From positions 7,254,001-7,318,000 of the forward strand of contig OZ059897.1 in NCBI GenBank assembly GCA_964057225.1: DNA of 64,000 bases. The letters run 5' to 3'. The notes under the pieces are model-generated. The model was not told the origin of the DNA. It searched no databases and saw only the letters and a program-made list of their open reading frames with translations. Position numbers and translations under genes: made by a program. Every line of letters begins with the position of its first letter. Within the stretch, counting starts at the first letter, position 1. Of this stretch, positions 52,268 through 62,532 are shown piece after piece. Origin of the DNA: Auanema rhodensis (lineage: Eukaryota > Nematoda > Chromadorea > Rhabditida > Rhabditidae).

Positions 52268-52676
52268 TGGTTCACAGTTCAGAATAATGCATTTTCTTGT
52301 TTATCTTATAGAATTTAGTTTCAAACTCGAAGCTTTGTATTATTCTCGATTTTTCTGTATGGCTAGTGACAGGTATAATTTGGTATTTAAATTGTTTATT
52401 ACATACATATACATATCATAGAATATGTTCTAAGTTGACTGTTATTTATTGTTAATTCATCATTTCCGCCTTACATTACAAAGCAATTTCGGTTGTTTCA
52501 CAGTTTATTGTTAAAATCAGAGTTTGAGTGTAGGATTAAACCAGCGTCAAAAACACAACTACAATAAATCAGCTAGAAGAATATAATTATAATTCCATAA
52601 AAATAATATAAATAATATAATTTAAATTGGATGAACAGTACTACGAGTTGTTGTTAGTGTAGATGATTTCTAAATT
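52268..52676. other. 3' flank of receptor B
   Basis: AT-rich. The last 100 bp (about 52577-52676) are nearly identical to the 3' flank of receptor C at 60324-60430, so the duplication that made B and C includes downstream DNA. Confidence 0.6.
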
Positions 52677-54263
52677 TTAAAATAATTTAGATGAATCTGT
52701 GGACAAACGCCAAACCTTTGATGCAAATGAAGCTTTCAGAACCAATTTTTCCTTGACACCCACTAGATTAAGAAAATCTAAATGGAATCTGCTTGTTATT
52801 TGAAAACATATTCAAAATACCTTGAATGAATTGAGTTAATAAAATATTATTAAGAACTATAATCCCTATTGTATTAGCTATACCATGCAATTGCGTACAT
52901 GTAATCAATAAATGGGAAATATCTGAAATTCATTTAAATATTTCGCTTAAAATACATTGTGAAACCTAGAGGCAATGGTATATCGAAATACATAATAATA
53001 TAGAATATTACAACTGGACAAGCTACAAAGCTAGTTGGAACATAAGCCTTAAATTAATTATAAATATTACGTCTATGTATAAGAGAATGCGGTGTTTTTA
53101 TGTTTCAGAATAGAAAAGAACACATTACGAACCCATACAATGTTATTCTATACTTTTAGGCTCTTTTATTGTTCGTTTAGGGATCATTTAATTTTCATTT
53201 GTGCTTTGAATATCATTTTTAATTTTTGTTTCTCAGTTGCTGAATAGTTTATAGAGTTTATCGAATATAATTTGCTCTTTTTTCATTAGTTCACGCGTTG
53301 TGGGGCACGTGTACCGAATTTAAATACGTCACAATATTCTAATTAAGCCGTGATTGTGAAGGAATTGTAATAAAGTTCTAAAAATAAATTTGAATATTAC
53401 TTGAATTTGAAGAGCTCGAAGTAGCTTTCGATGAAGCAATAATGTCTTCTGAGACATCGATAACTTCTGTTTATCCAAATTACTTATAATTAAGTGTTTT
53501 AGAATGAATAAAGATATTATGAAAAGTACAGAAATTATAAAAAATAAAATGAGATCCATTCGAAGAAAAAATTCATTGTGATATCTTCCTATATTAGCTG
53601 CGTTTGGAATGTTCAGAAGCGTAGAATAAGCTGGACATGACTAGAAGAGAACATTTCGAACAGTTTTTCTCAAAACATACTTTAACCAAACTTTCTAAAC
53701 TAGATAAATCGTGCGGAATGAAAATCATAACGATTAATAATGGAACAACATATGTCAGGCTTATTAGTATAACTCCCAAACGAAATATCCAAGATCTATC
53801 ATCGTAGTTTCCTGCTCGAACTATCCAATATCGATAGAAAAACAATATGATACAGATGGCATATCCAGCAAAATGAAGAAAAACATTAAGATATATTTGA
53901 TATAAAAATGGAAAAGATAGATAATTCCAAAAACCTATGCTATATCCAGACAACAATGGCAGATAATATACTGGAGCCTAAATCTAATTCATATTTCTTG
54001 ACTTTACTTATTATTACCGCAAATAATGAAACGAATATTCCTGATATCATACAAGATATATGATAAACATAAATATATTTAACAAATGATCCATATTCAT
54101 CTGTTAATGTTTTAAGCATCAGACGTGAACAGTAGATTCCAAATATCAAAGTGCTCGCACCTATACCGTATGAGCTAACAATGAACCAGACTTTAGCTTC
54201 AGGAACAGTGCTACCTGGACAATAGCCAAGTTCGTAAGCTGAGCCGTTAATAGCGGTCTGCAT
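52677..54263 (-). CDS. serpentine 7-TM chemoreceptor B (Srh/Str-like)
   Basis: Paralogue of receptors A and C on the opposite strand to A. Starts MQTAINGSAYELGYCPGSTV, then TM1 (YGIGASTLIFGIYCSRL), the LKTLTDEYGSFVKYIYVYH loop, which is nearly identical to A at the nucleotide level, CIILFFYRYWIVR, ISLTYVVPLLIVMIFIPHDL and KLSMSQKTLLLHRKLLRAL. It then has a segment near 52960-53050 (SFVACPVVIFYIIMYFDIP) and TCTQLHGIANTIGIIVLNN. The last exon, which ends at the stop at 52677-52679, encodes VGVKEKLVLKASFASKVW and is shared with C. All exons appear open, so it is probably functional. Confidence 0.78.
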
Positions 54264-54631
54264 TCAATGTATGTTTCAAGCAAAATGTTGGAAACAGATT
54301 TAAGAAAAATTACAAAATTGGATTACTGTTTTGTATCTTCATGCTCTTATAATTATTATCGTAAGCTGGATGCAATTAAGATATATTTAGCTATTCGTAT
54401 TATCAGATTTACGCAGATAGCCGTCAAGTACAAAATGGAAAATTAGATGCAGGGCCAGAAATAGTCAAAACTTATATGAGTTACACAATCCTAGACAATG
54501 AAAAAAATCAAAACAAAACTAGGCTCTTGTGCAGATGTCGCCACCCTACAATTTATGCAATTAAAATTCTAAATTTGTTTGTTAGCGGTTGTCTATTGCG
54601 CGAAAAAAATAATTATATTGAAAAAAATAAT
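54264..54631. other. spacer between receptor B and transposase
   Basis: AT-rich; presumably the promoter of receptor B and one end of the ISXO2-like element. No terminal inverted repeat could be fixed by eye. Confidence 0.4.
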
Positions 54632-55354
54632 TTATTTTGATAATGACTTTTGATAACAAGCGATATCATTTAAAATTAATTCAAAAATATCCTGTCCTCT
54701 GAATCGTTTTCTGTACATGTATTCACATAGATATGAATCTAACATTCCTTCATGTACTCCCCACATTCTTTTGAATCTCATTTTGGCAACATTCCACATT
54801 GATTCTACTTTGTTGGTGCAAGCACCAGTAGAAGGATCCACGATATTCTTCGAGTAGTTGACGGTCATGTGCTTGTAATTCATATCCATCAGAGGTATAC
54901 CGTTATAACTCTTCCAACAATCAGAAATGATGGTAGTTCCTTCTTTTATAGAAGCTTTGAGTGTTCTTGGTTCTATCAGGAACAACATAGATAAAGCATT
55001 AAATATACCTCCAAACCATGTGCCTGATTTTAAACTGAGCTCTTTATTGCACTTTTTATCGATGCAGCGGAATCGATCTCTCTTTTCAGAAAGCATTAAC
55101 TTCATTCTCGTACCACAAATACAAATTCTTTCTTTTGGGAGCAAATTCTTTTCTTGTAGAAATTGAATGCATTTTTCTTTTGTGCAAATTAGAAGCCAAA
55201 ATTCGAAACCATCAATTAATGCTTGATAACAAGGTTGAAATAAGGTTGTACTAAAGATATATAAATTGTTGTAATCAAGATATTCTTCTTCTTTACCATT
55301 AGGTGAATCAAGAAGTAAATTCATAAGTAGTCTTTCCACATCCACTCTTTCCAA
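54632..55354 (-). mobile_element. ISXO2-like (IS1595/Merlin-type) transposase, internally deleted
   Basis: 240-codon uninterrupted frame. The N-terminal half ends in a zinc-ribbon-like CICGTRMKL...FRCIDKKCNKELSLKSGTWF. The C-terminal half is the DDE end of ISXO2-type transposases: EGTTIISDCWKSYNGI with the second acidic residue, then MTVNYSKNIVDPSTGACTNK followed by VESMWNVAK, the conserved N-x-(V/I)-E-x-x-W block with the third. Compared with the neighbouring copy the stretch between GTWF and GGIFN is missing, about 80-100 residues that include the first catalytic Asp. The reading frame survives the deletion. It is probably a non-autonomous or dead copy; a retained DNA-binding product is possible. 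Confidence 0.75.
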
Positions 55355-55746
55355 TAATACAACCTCTTATTGATTGAGGAAGTAATGGGTTATTATTTCT
55401 TTCAGGATATTAATTTTTGACACTATAATCATTAAATTCAGAAGTCATTCTTCTTTTGAAAATATTTTTTTTATTTAAATGACAACATTATTTCTCAATT
55501 TGTACAGAATTAATTTTTTTAATAACCCGTACCATTACCGACTGCGCTATAACCGTCACCGTTTAGCTTGCTAGGGTATGGTATACGCAAATGATGTTAC
55601 GCTTTCCACGTGCACGCTAATGTAAAAACAGCGTCTTTTCACTTCATTTGGATTCAAAATAAATCTGCACGCAGTAGAAAAATTTAAAAAAATGCCGTTA
55701 GTTTAAAATAATTGTCATTAATTCGAAAAATAAAATAATTTTAAGA
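55355..55746. other. spacer between two transposase copies
   Basis: AT-rich DNA separating the divergently oriented ISXO2-like copies. From about 55662 it carries a 135-bp sequence that recurs at 56174-56306. Confidence 0.55.
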
Positions 55747-55797
55747 ATGAATCTTATGGAAGTGATTAAAATTGCCTCAACTGAAGAAAAGTCCATA
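55662..55797 (+). repeat. direct repeat copy 1 (5' end of transposase 2)
   Basis: Spans AAATAAATCTGCACGCAGTA through the region encoding MNLMEVIKIASTEEK. It recurs in the same orientation at 56174-56306 with a few indels, inside the body of the same transposase. Confidence 0.9.
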
Positions 55798-56788
55798 GAA
55801 TTTTCGCAAAGTTATAACATTTTGCCAAAAGAAAAATTGTGCTGCAAATATGAAGTTTATGATGAGTGGAAGAGCTCGATTTCGCTGTAGAAGATGTAAA
55901 AAAGAAAAATCGCTGAAATCTTCAACATTTTTAGAAGGTTACTTATATAAAAAAACATATTATAACAAAAAAATTAATTTAGGAAGTAAACTCAAATACA
56001 GCACTATTATAATGTTCATCTGTGCTTGGGCAAAAAATTTCCTCAACTGGAAGTTTGCCCATGAAGAACTCGATATTGGTTTCATGCCGACATTTCTTGA
56101 TTGGACCAACTATTTGAGAGAAGCGTGCACTTTTAAACATCTGATGAACAAGGAAAAAATTGGAGGACCAAAATAAATCTGCACGCAGTAGAAAAATTTT
56201 AAAAAATGCCGTTAGTTTAAAATATTGTAAGTAATTCGAAAAATGAAATAATTTTAAAATGAATCTTATGGAAGTGATTAAAATTGCCTCAACTGAGGAA
56301 AAGCTGTAGAGATTGATGAAACTTTGGTTGCACGTAGGAAGTATAATACGCGTAGGGCAATTAACCAAATTTGGGTTTTTGGGGGCATATGTAGGAAAAC
56401 TAGGAAATGCTTTCTTTATAGGGTTGAAAATAGAAACGCAGAGCTTTTAAAAAACTCTATAAAGAAGGCTATTCATGAGGGGACCACTATTATTTCGGAT
56501 TGTTAGAGGGGTTATATGGGCTTAAGTAAGATGGGGTACAAGCATCTAACCGTCAATCATTCGACAAATTTTGTCAATCCTGACACTGGTGCTTGTACAA
56601 ATATGGTAGAGGGATTATGGTCTCAGACCAAGCACAAACTTAAAGCTATGAATGGCGTACCTGCGCATTTTATTGAATCTAATTTATGTGAATTTGTGTA
56701 TAGACAAAAAAATAAGAATAATGACATTTTCGATTGTATTTTAAAAGATATTGCTTTTTTTGCTGAAAATAACTTTGAATTAGAATAA
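55747..56788 (+). pseudogene. ISXO2-like transposase copy 2, rearranged and broken
   Basis: Begins MNLMEVIKIASTEEKSIEFS and runs to a Cys-containing zinc-ribbon region, where a frameshift near 55848 separates it from the continuing frame (FMMSGRARFRCRRCKKEKSL ... HLMNKEKIGGPK, ending 56176). A duplicate of its own 5' end (56174-56306) is inserted exactly between IGGPK and the catalytic VEIDETLVARRKYNTRRA, which in intact relatives follow directly. After INQIWVFGGI and HEGTTIISDC there is an in-frame stop, then HLTVNHSTNFVNPDTGACTN with MVEGLW to the end. It has a frameshift, an internal duplication and a stop, so it is dead. Confidence 0.85.
56174..56306 (+). repeat. direct repeat copy 2 (inserted in transposase 2)
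   Basis: Second copy of the 5' end of the transposase, same orientation as 55662-55797, including the MNLMEVIKIASTEEK codons. Probably from unequal recombination or replication slippage between nested copies. Confidence 0.9.
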
Positions 56789-56881
56789 ATATAATTATAT
56801 TCAAAATCGATGTTAATGTTTTGATTTTTAAGTATGCTTCTATACATCTCGGATACCCCCCCAGACCTACCGGGTTTGACA

Positions 56882-56919
56882 TTGGGCACTCCCGCTGTAG
56901 ATTTATATGCAGTGCCCAA
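56882..56919. terminator. hairpin with 9-bp perfect arms
   Basis: TTGGGCACT (56882-56890) and AGTGCCCAA (56911-56919) form a perfect 9-bp stem with a 20-base loop. It sits just downstream of the minus-strand integrase stop. It could be an element end or a 3' RNA structure; the function is not established. Confidence 0.35.
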
Positions 56920-56966
56920 AAACGAACTTTCTGATAAAATCTAAACTTTTTCGTCTCATCTTCTTA

Positions 56967-57965
56967 TTACTTCATATCACCTTCAAGAATTCTAGAATTA
57001 AACATATCTGGATATTCATACCACTTGACAAATAACTTTTTAACTTTGTTTCTAGTTCTATGTTTCAATACCTTCTCGATTTTGAACTCCTCTTTAGTCT
57101 TATTGTTAAGTGTAAGTTCTTCTTCATAAAACTTTCCTTTAATTTCCTCATCGGCTAAGTCATTTAAGGAATACATAATTATACCATCTCTTCCAGATGG
57201 GTGAATTTCTGAAATCTTGAATTGTTCAGTACTCCAATTAGGTAGATATCCTTTATCAAAAATAGCTTTATATTTAGTAGTTCGGACAGTATCTCCTACT
57301 TTGAATTTCACTTTGTGTACTTTGTGTGAAGTTTTTAGACCTTCTAAATTGGTGGGTCCTAGATTCTTTTTTATAGGAAATAGATTATTGTAAACAATAC
57401 TTTCGTTTTCTATCTTTGAAGAATGTATGGGAGTCATTTTAATTGAAGTGTGATAATGATTGTTATATCCACTAACAAGATCATCTAGGATATCTATCCA
57501 TTTATGATTTCCTTGATGAGTAAACATTTTCCACAATTTTTCTTTTAACGTTCTGTTAAATCTCTCAACAATTGAAGCTTTTTTATCTGAATAAGTTGAG
57601 AAGTGATTAATTTTTAAAGATTTAAATAGTTTATTCATATTCGTATTATAATATTCTTTTCCATTATCAGTTTGCATTTTTTTGGGTTTTCCTTTAGTTT
57701 TATTCATGATGTTTTCAAGAGCATCAGAGGTTTCTTTAGCACTTTTTGTTTTTAATTTTTCGACCCAAGCATAGTTACTAAAACAATCTATGACAGTTAG
57801 AAGATACCTGAAGCCATCATTTTCTTCTGAATATGGAATCATTTCTACAAGATATGATTGCCATTGATCATCTATCCCACTGAAGTAAACTTGTTGACTC
57901 TTGAAGTTCTTCCTAGCTGGTTTGTGTAGAGTGTAAACATCTTGTTGATGCAAAAATTTTTTCAC
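56967..57965 (-). mobile_element. Maverick/Polinton-type integrase (rve plus chromodomain)
   Basis: Retroviral-like integrase of the kind carried by Maverick/Polinton DNA transposons. The 332-codon frame from 57965 contains DVYTLHKPARKNF, FSGIDDQWQSYLVEM (first conserved Asp), FRYLLTVIDCFSNYAWVEKL, MQTDNGKEYYN (second catalytic Asp) and KKASIVERFNRTLKEKLW (catalytic Glu, DDE spacing typical of rve). It then has a KVGDTVRTTKYK SH3-like stretch and a chromodomain-like C-terminus (FKIEKVLKHRTRNKVKKLFV followed by KWYEYPDMFNSRI). The frame stays open upstream to about 58136 (SGFCGINELQRQTKLPIGEV, an HHCC-less N-terminal helix typical of this group), so the true start may lie there or be spliced. 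No other Maverick gene (polymerase, capsid, ATPase, protease) is in the window, so this is a fragment or solo integrase. Confidence 0.9.
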
Positions 57966-58136
57966 TTCTCCGATTGGAAGCTTCGTTTGACGTTGTAATT
58001 CATTGATGCCACAAAACCCTGATTCAGGAGAATAGTAAGTTTTTTCTAAAAGAATTTCAGATTTTTTGTCTAATGATTCATCTGGGTGAGATTCATCTTT
58101 TTCATAATCAACGTGGTCCGAGCTTATGTTATAGGT

Positions 58137-58401
58137 TAATCAACGTATTCTAAGTATAATGATAACAAAAATTAAAAATATTATGTGATAATAGAATATA
58201 AAATCAAAATAATTATTTTATAACAGAAAAAGTGATTAGAAGCATAAATATGATGTGATAATCGACAACATATCTCTTACTTATCAACAAAAAATTAATT
58301 TTTGGACCAAAAAGTGACGATAAAGATTTCAATTGGAAGTATATAAACCACCCAATTCTTCATAGTTCAACCCAAATCATCTTCTTCAATCGTCTTCAAG
58401 A
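58137..58401. other. spacer / lysozyme 2 promoter
   Basis: AT-rich. A TATAAA-containing stretch (AGTATATAAACC, about 58338) lies some 60 bp before the lysozyme ATG and may be its TATA element. Confidence 0.45.
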
Positions 58402-58637
58402 ATGCGATACTGTTTCCTTCTAGGCTTCATCCTTCTTGCCGTTGTGCCAGCAGAGGTGAGGCAGTACAGTTGCAGAGTTTCATACTGTACTTCTTCAATG
58501 CTTTAGGCTAAACCTGTTGACACTATAGATGGAGTGGATTTTACTCAACCAGCAACTAATAAGCAAATGGAATGTTTGAAAGAGAATAAGATTGATAGAG
58601 CTTTCATCAGGTAACATCCACAATCAAAGATTTTCTC

Positions 58638-58698
<61 letters not shown>

Positions 58699-59435
58699 AA
58701 CTTCTAAATATATTTCAGAGCTTATGTTCCATTAAACGGAGGAATGTTTGATAGTAATGCTTGTAATACTTTGTTAAATATTTATAGTAAGTGGTGTTAT
58801 TCCTTATTGGAAAGATAAAATGAAATTTTTTCTTTTCTAGATGACTTCTACGCTCAGATTTACATGGTACCATCACCTAAAGGATCTAAGAGTGGAGCTG
58901 ATCAGTTTAATGAAATGTACAATGGATTTGATAATTGTGGTTCAAATCAAACATTTTTCTATTTACATGTAATAGTTTTAATAGAAATCAAAGATGATTT
59001 GTTCATTTTCAGGTTACATCTCCACAGAATTGGAATGCTAACCCAACTGCTAACATCAAATTCTTGAAAGATGTAGTTGTTGCTGCTAATCTTAAGGTTA
59101 GAAATCTAATTCAAATGAAATATTTTACATTTGACACAGGGCTGGGACGTTGCTATTCATACTGATCAACCAAGTTGGACAGCCATCACCAACAACATGA
59201 ATTATCATGATTTACAAGCTAAATCTACAATCAATTTGTGGTATTTCTTATTAGAAAATGTTTGAATCTTTCGTATTTCAATAGGGTTGCTAATGCACAA
59301 GCTCCACAAAATTTGGGAGATTTCAAGCCATTTGGTGGATGGACAGCTGGTGATGTTCTTGCCATGCAATATGATAAACCTATTACCGTTTGTGGAGTAG
59401 CCTGTAAGCAGGATAAGCTGTTTACAAGAAAATAA
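58402..59435 (+). CDS. GH25-like (nematode lys-type) lysozyme paralogue, DxE motif missing
   Basis: Secreted GH25-fold protein with signal peptide MRYCFLLGFILLAVVPAEA. Segments: IDGVDFTQPATNKQMECLKE, IRAYVPLNGGMFDSNACNTL, YMVPSPKGSKSGADQFNEMY, FFYLHVTSPQNWN, WDVAIHTDQPSWTAITNNM, LWVANAQAP, FKPFGGWTAGDVLAMQYDK and a CGVACKQ tail. As in the paralogue at 38.5 kb, the strand that bears Asp-x-Glu in active GH25 enzymes reads YLHVT, while the N-terminal Asp is kept. Intron 2 contains a long (CT)n run. Expected to be secreted, probably from intestinal cells. Whether it still cleaves peptidoglycan is open. Confidence 0.88.
58632..58697. repeat. (CT)n microsatellite in lysozyme intron
   Basis: About 65 bases of nearly pure CT dinucleotides; adds much of the length of this intron. 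Confidence 0.92.
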
Positions 59436-59686
59436 AGTTAGAATAATCGTTGTTTATTCTCTTCTTTTTGAAAAATAAAACTTGAAAATGCTTTTTCTTC
59501 TTCTTTTTCTTCGATGCAAATGAATTTGATACAATCAGTAGCTGATATACAGATGAGATCAGAAGTACTCTTATCACGTAATCCCATATCTATCTCTCTG
59601 AACCCTGAAGAGCTTATACCTCAACTAATCAGAATTCCTGGAATACAATCCAAGTTGGGATGAAAACTAAGAATTTTGAGTTTTTC

Positions 59687-60180
59687 TATTGGAAGAACAA
59701 CCGCTCATCGTTGTCTCGAAACGAAAAATGAAAATTTGAATTTGAATTGTTGGTTTCTAACTCTTATCCTTACATGATAACATCGCCCCAAGGATCAAGT
59801 ACATACAGCTTTCAATGTTAATCACAAAACTCTATTCACGTTCAGGTTGCATCATCACATGCTTAGTATCTAAACTCCGCTGACAATTAGACTTAAATAT
59901 ATTCAAATTTTGTAATTATTTTTTTTTAAATTTAAAAATTTGAAAAATTAGCATATTTTTTCGAAATTCCCACGGGTAGCCACGTTTCAATTGACACATC
60001 TAATATAAACCACAAAAATTTAAATGATCCCTTCAGTTATCAAAGGTATTTCTTTCATTATAACTGAACTTATCCAATTCTTATAGACCGGCTAATGCTG
60101 ATAAAGCAAAAAATTCCTCTGAATTTGTCCCATTTGGTAAATGAACAGACGACGATTATATCGTTCAATATGCTATATAA
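59687..60180 (+). pseudogene. lysozyme pseudogene
   Basis: Starts with a block (about 59691-59745) matching an intron of the 38.5-kb lysozyme (38832-38890). It then has YMITSPQGSS, matching YMVPSPKGSK, and later RPANADKAKNSSEFVPFGK followed by a stop, then DDDYIVQYA, aligning with the RVANAQAPQNLGDFKPFGGW segment of the neighbouring gene. The signal peptide and first exons are absent and stops are present, so this is a decayed third copy. Confidence 0.8.
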
Positions 60181-60365
60181 TATTAAAATTTCAATCTCCC
60201 ACTATTTCTATTTATTTTAATCCGAGTATTATTTATTTATTCAATTAGTTTCTTTTTGTAATATATTGTATTTATATTTTTGAATTAAGGTTTGCAAAGT
60301 TTATATGCTCTAAAATAGACCTGAATATAATTATAATTCCATAAAAATAATATAAATAATATAAT

Positions 60366-62010
60366 TTAAATTGGATGAACAGTACTACGAGTTGTTGTTA
60401 GTGTAGATGATTTCTGAATTTTAAAATAATTTAGATGAATCTGTGGACAAACCTTTGATGCAAATGATGCTTTCAGAACCAATTTTTCCTTGACACCCAC
60501 TAGATTAAGAAAATCTAAATAGAAGGAGTTAGTTAAGAGTTCGTGTTATTTGCAAAAAAAATGAGAATACCTTGCATGAATTGAGTTAATAAAATATTAT
60601 TAAGAACTATAATCCCTATTGTATTAGCTATACCATGCAATTGCGTACATGTAATCAATAAATGGGAAATATCTGAAACTTGGGTAATTTATGTTGAATA
60701 CCAGAGTTTCATTCCAGATACCTAACGGTACAGGGATATCTAAGATCATAATCACTAATATCACTAAACTGGGACAAGCAATAAAACTGGAAGGAACTAA
60801 TGTCTGAAAGTAAGTAGCTTAAGAAATTGAAACGGAGGCTCCAAATAAATTATATAAAATAATTTTAGTTTTCTTGAAACCGAGAGAGAGAGAGAGCAGA
60901 CCTGTAAGCTTGATCTCTGCATTTCACCCTTCTCCCTTTCAAGCAGGGTACATTTATTCAAAATGTGCTTAATTTACACAACTTGGCTCTTTGTTTCATA
61001 CTTTTTCAACTAAAAAAAACATCACTGTGGTTATCTATTCCTCAAAATACAAGATTGATTTACTCTAGCCGCCTATGAATGCATTCCAAATCAGTCTCAC
61101 TTCAAACATAAAAACCATAAGCTTCTACCTGAATTTCCAGAACCCGTAGTAGCTTTTGATGAAGCAAAGCAGTTTTCTTCGACATTGATAGCTTCTGAAT
61201 TTCCAAATTTCGCAAAATAAGAAATTTGAAAGTGTATAAGAAAACAATCAGTGATCCATTGATCGCTCCATTAATAAAAACTTCAAGTTGTAGTGAAAGT
61301 TCGTTGTAGAGGCGGCCCATATTAGCTGCATTCGGAATTTTAAGTAGAATGGAGTATGCTGGACATGACTACAACAACATGAAGATAAAACGGAAAATTT
61401 CACACAGTAGAACATACTTTAACCAAAATTTCCAAGTTACTACATATAGGTGGAGAAAATATTCTGATAATAAGAAATGGAACAGTATGAAACGCAACAA
61501 TAAGCAGGATTCCGAAGCGGAAAAGCCAAGAGTTGCTATCAGAGTTACCAGTTCGAACTATCCAATATCGGTAGAAGAATAGAATAACACAAATAGCATA
61601 GCTGACAAAATGGACGAATAAGTTTAAATAAACTTGATTTGGAAATGAAATATTCAAATAAGTTAGAAGACCAATACTATATCCAGATATTATAGGTAGG
61701 TAATATACAGGAGTCTACAAATAACTTTTCCTTTAAATCTTTCTTTTTTTTCTTTCAGTATTACGGCTAATAAGGTGACAAAAATTCCTGATATCGTACT
61801 GGAAATATGATAAACATAGATATAATGCTTGAAAGTACCATAATCTTCAGCAAGAGTTCGTGATATCAGACGTGAGCAATAGATTCCAAAAAATAGTGTA
61901 AGTGTACCGATTAGATAAGAAGAAAATAAGAACCATGACTTAGCTTCTGGTACAACATTTTTTGGGCAATATCCAAGCTTGTATACCGAGAAGTTGGATT
62001 CAGGTAACAT
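60366..62010 (-). CDS. serpentine 7-TM chemoreceptor C (Srh/Str-like)
   Basis: Third paralogue. Starts MLPESNFSVYKLGYCPKNVV, then LIGTLTLFFGIYCSRLISRTL, DYGTFKHYIYVYHISSTISG, a VILFFYRYWIVRTGN segment, FGILLIVAFHTVPFLII, KLSMSKKTALLHQKLLRVLE, FIACPSLVILVIMILDIPVP and TCTQLHGIANTIGIIVLNN. Its 5' half is clearly diverged from A and B, while the 3' exon and flank are almost identical to B. A 7-base deletion relative to B in the last exon (near 60450) shifts the frame, so the C-terminus is replaced and extended to a stop at 60366-60368. A (GA)n tract lies in an intron at about 60885-60898. Confidence 0.72.
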
Positions 62011-62291
62011 TCAGCAAATACCTTTAACCGAATTAAGACAATTACGAGTGACACAAGTGATTTATTGAAATATAAGATTGTATTTCATAGTTTCAGAAAA
62101 TATTGTGGTTAAGAAAATACAATTTAAACATATTACATTGTTCACATTTTAAAATTAAAAAGTGGACTCTTATATATACAGAAGTACTTAAATACAAAAT
62201 GGCAAAAGACATATGAAAACCAAGTTATAAAATTTGCAGCTTTAAAAAAACTCTTCAATTTTTTAATAAGAATTGAACAAAACAAAAACTT

Positions 62292-62364
62292 AGCCCCGTA
62301 GGGGGCTCGAACCCCTGACCGTTAGATTAAAAGTCTAACGCTCTACCAGCTGAGCTAACGAGGC
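62292..62364 (-). tRNA. tRNA-Lys (anticodon TTT)
   Basis: 73-nt sequence identical to the copy at 35341-35413, on the opposite strand, with the same arms, A and B boxes and anticodon. A TTTTT terminator follows a few bases downstream on the minus strand. Flanks are otherwise unrelated except for a TCCGT just upstream. Confidence 0.97.
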
Positions 62365-62515
62365 TACGGACACATCTGATTTTGTTTCATTTGGTAATGT
62401 TTTCAAACTGTTGCATCAACAGAAGTTTTGTATCTCTACAGTATTAGAAAGGCACATCGTCAATATGAATTAATACAGATCAACAAGTAAAAATGATTCT
62501 ATACCATTACGATAT

Positions 62516-62532
62516 GGGGGGGGGGGGGGGGG
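62516..62532. repeat. 17-base poly(G) tract
   Basis: Uninterrupted G run in AT-rich surroundings. Confidence 0.9.

Noticed and set aside
54927-55166. Plus-strand 79-codon open frame
   Set aside because: Antisense shadow of the ISXO2-like transposase.
55979-56368. Minus-strand 129-codon open frame
   Set aside because: Antisense to the rearranged transposase copy 2; no motifs.
61349-61582. Plus-strand 77-codon open frame
   Set aside because: Lies antisense to the TM exons of receptor C and has no features of its own.
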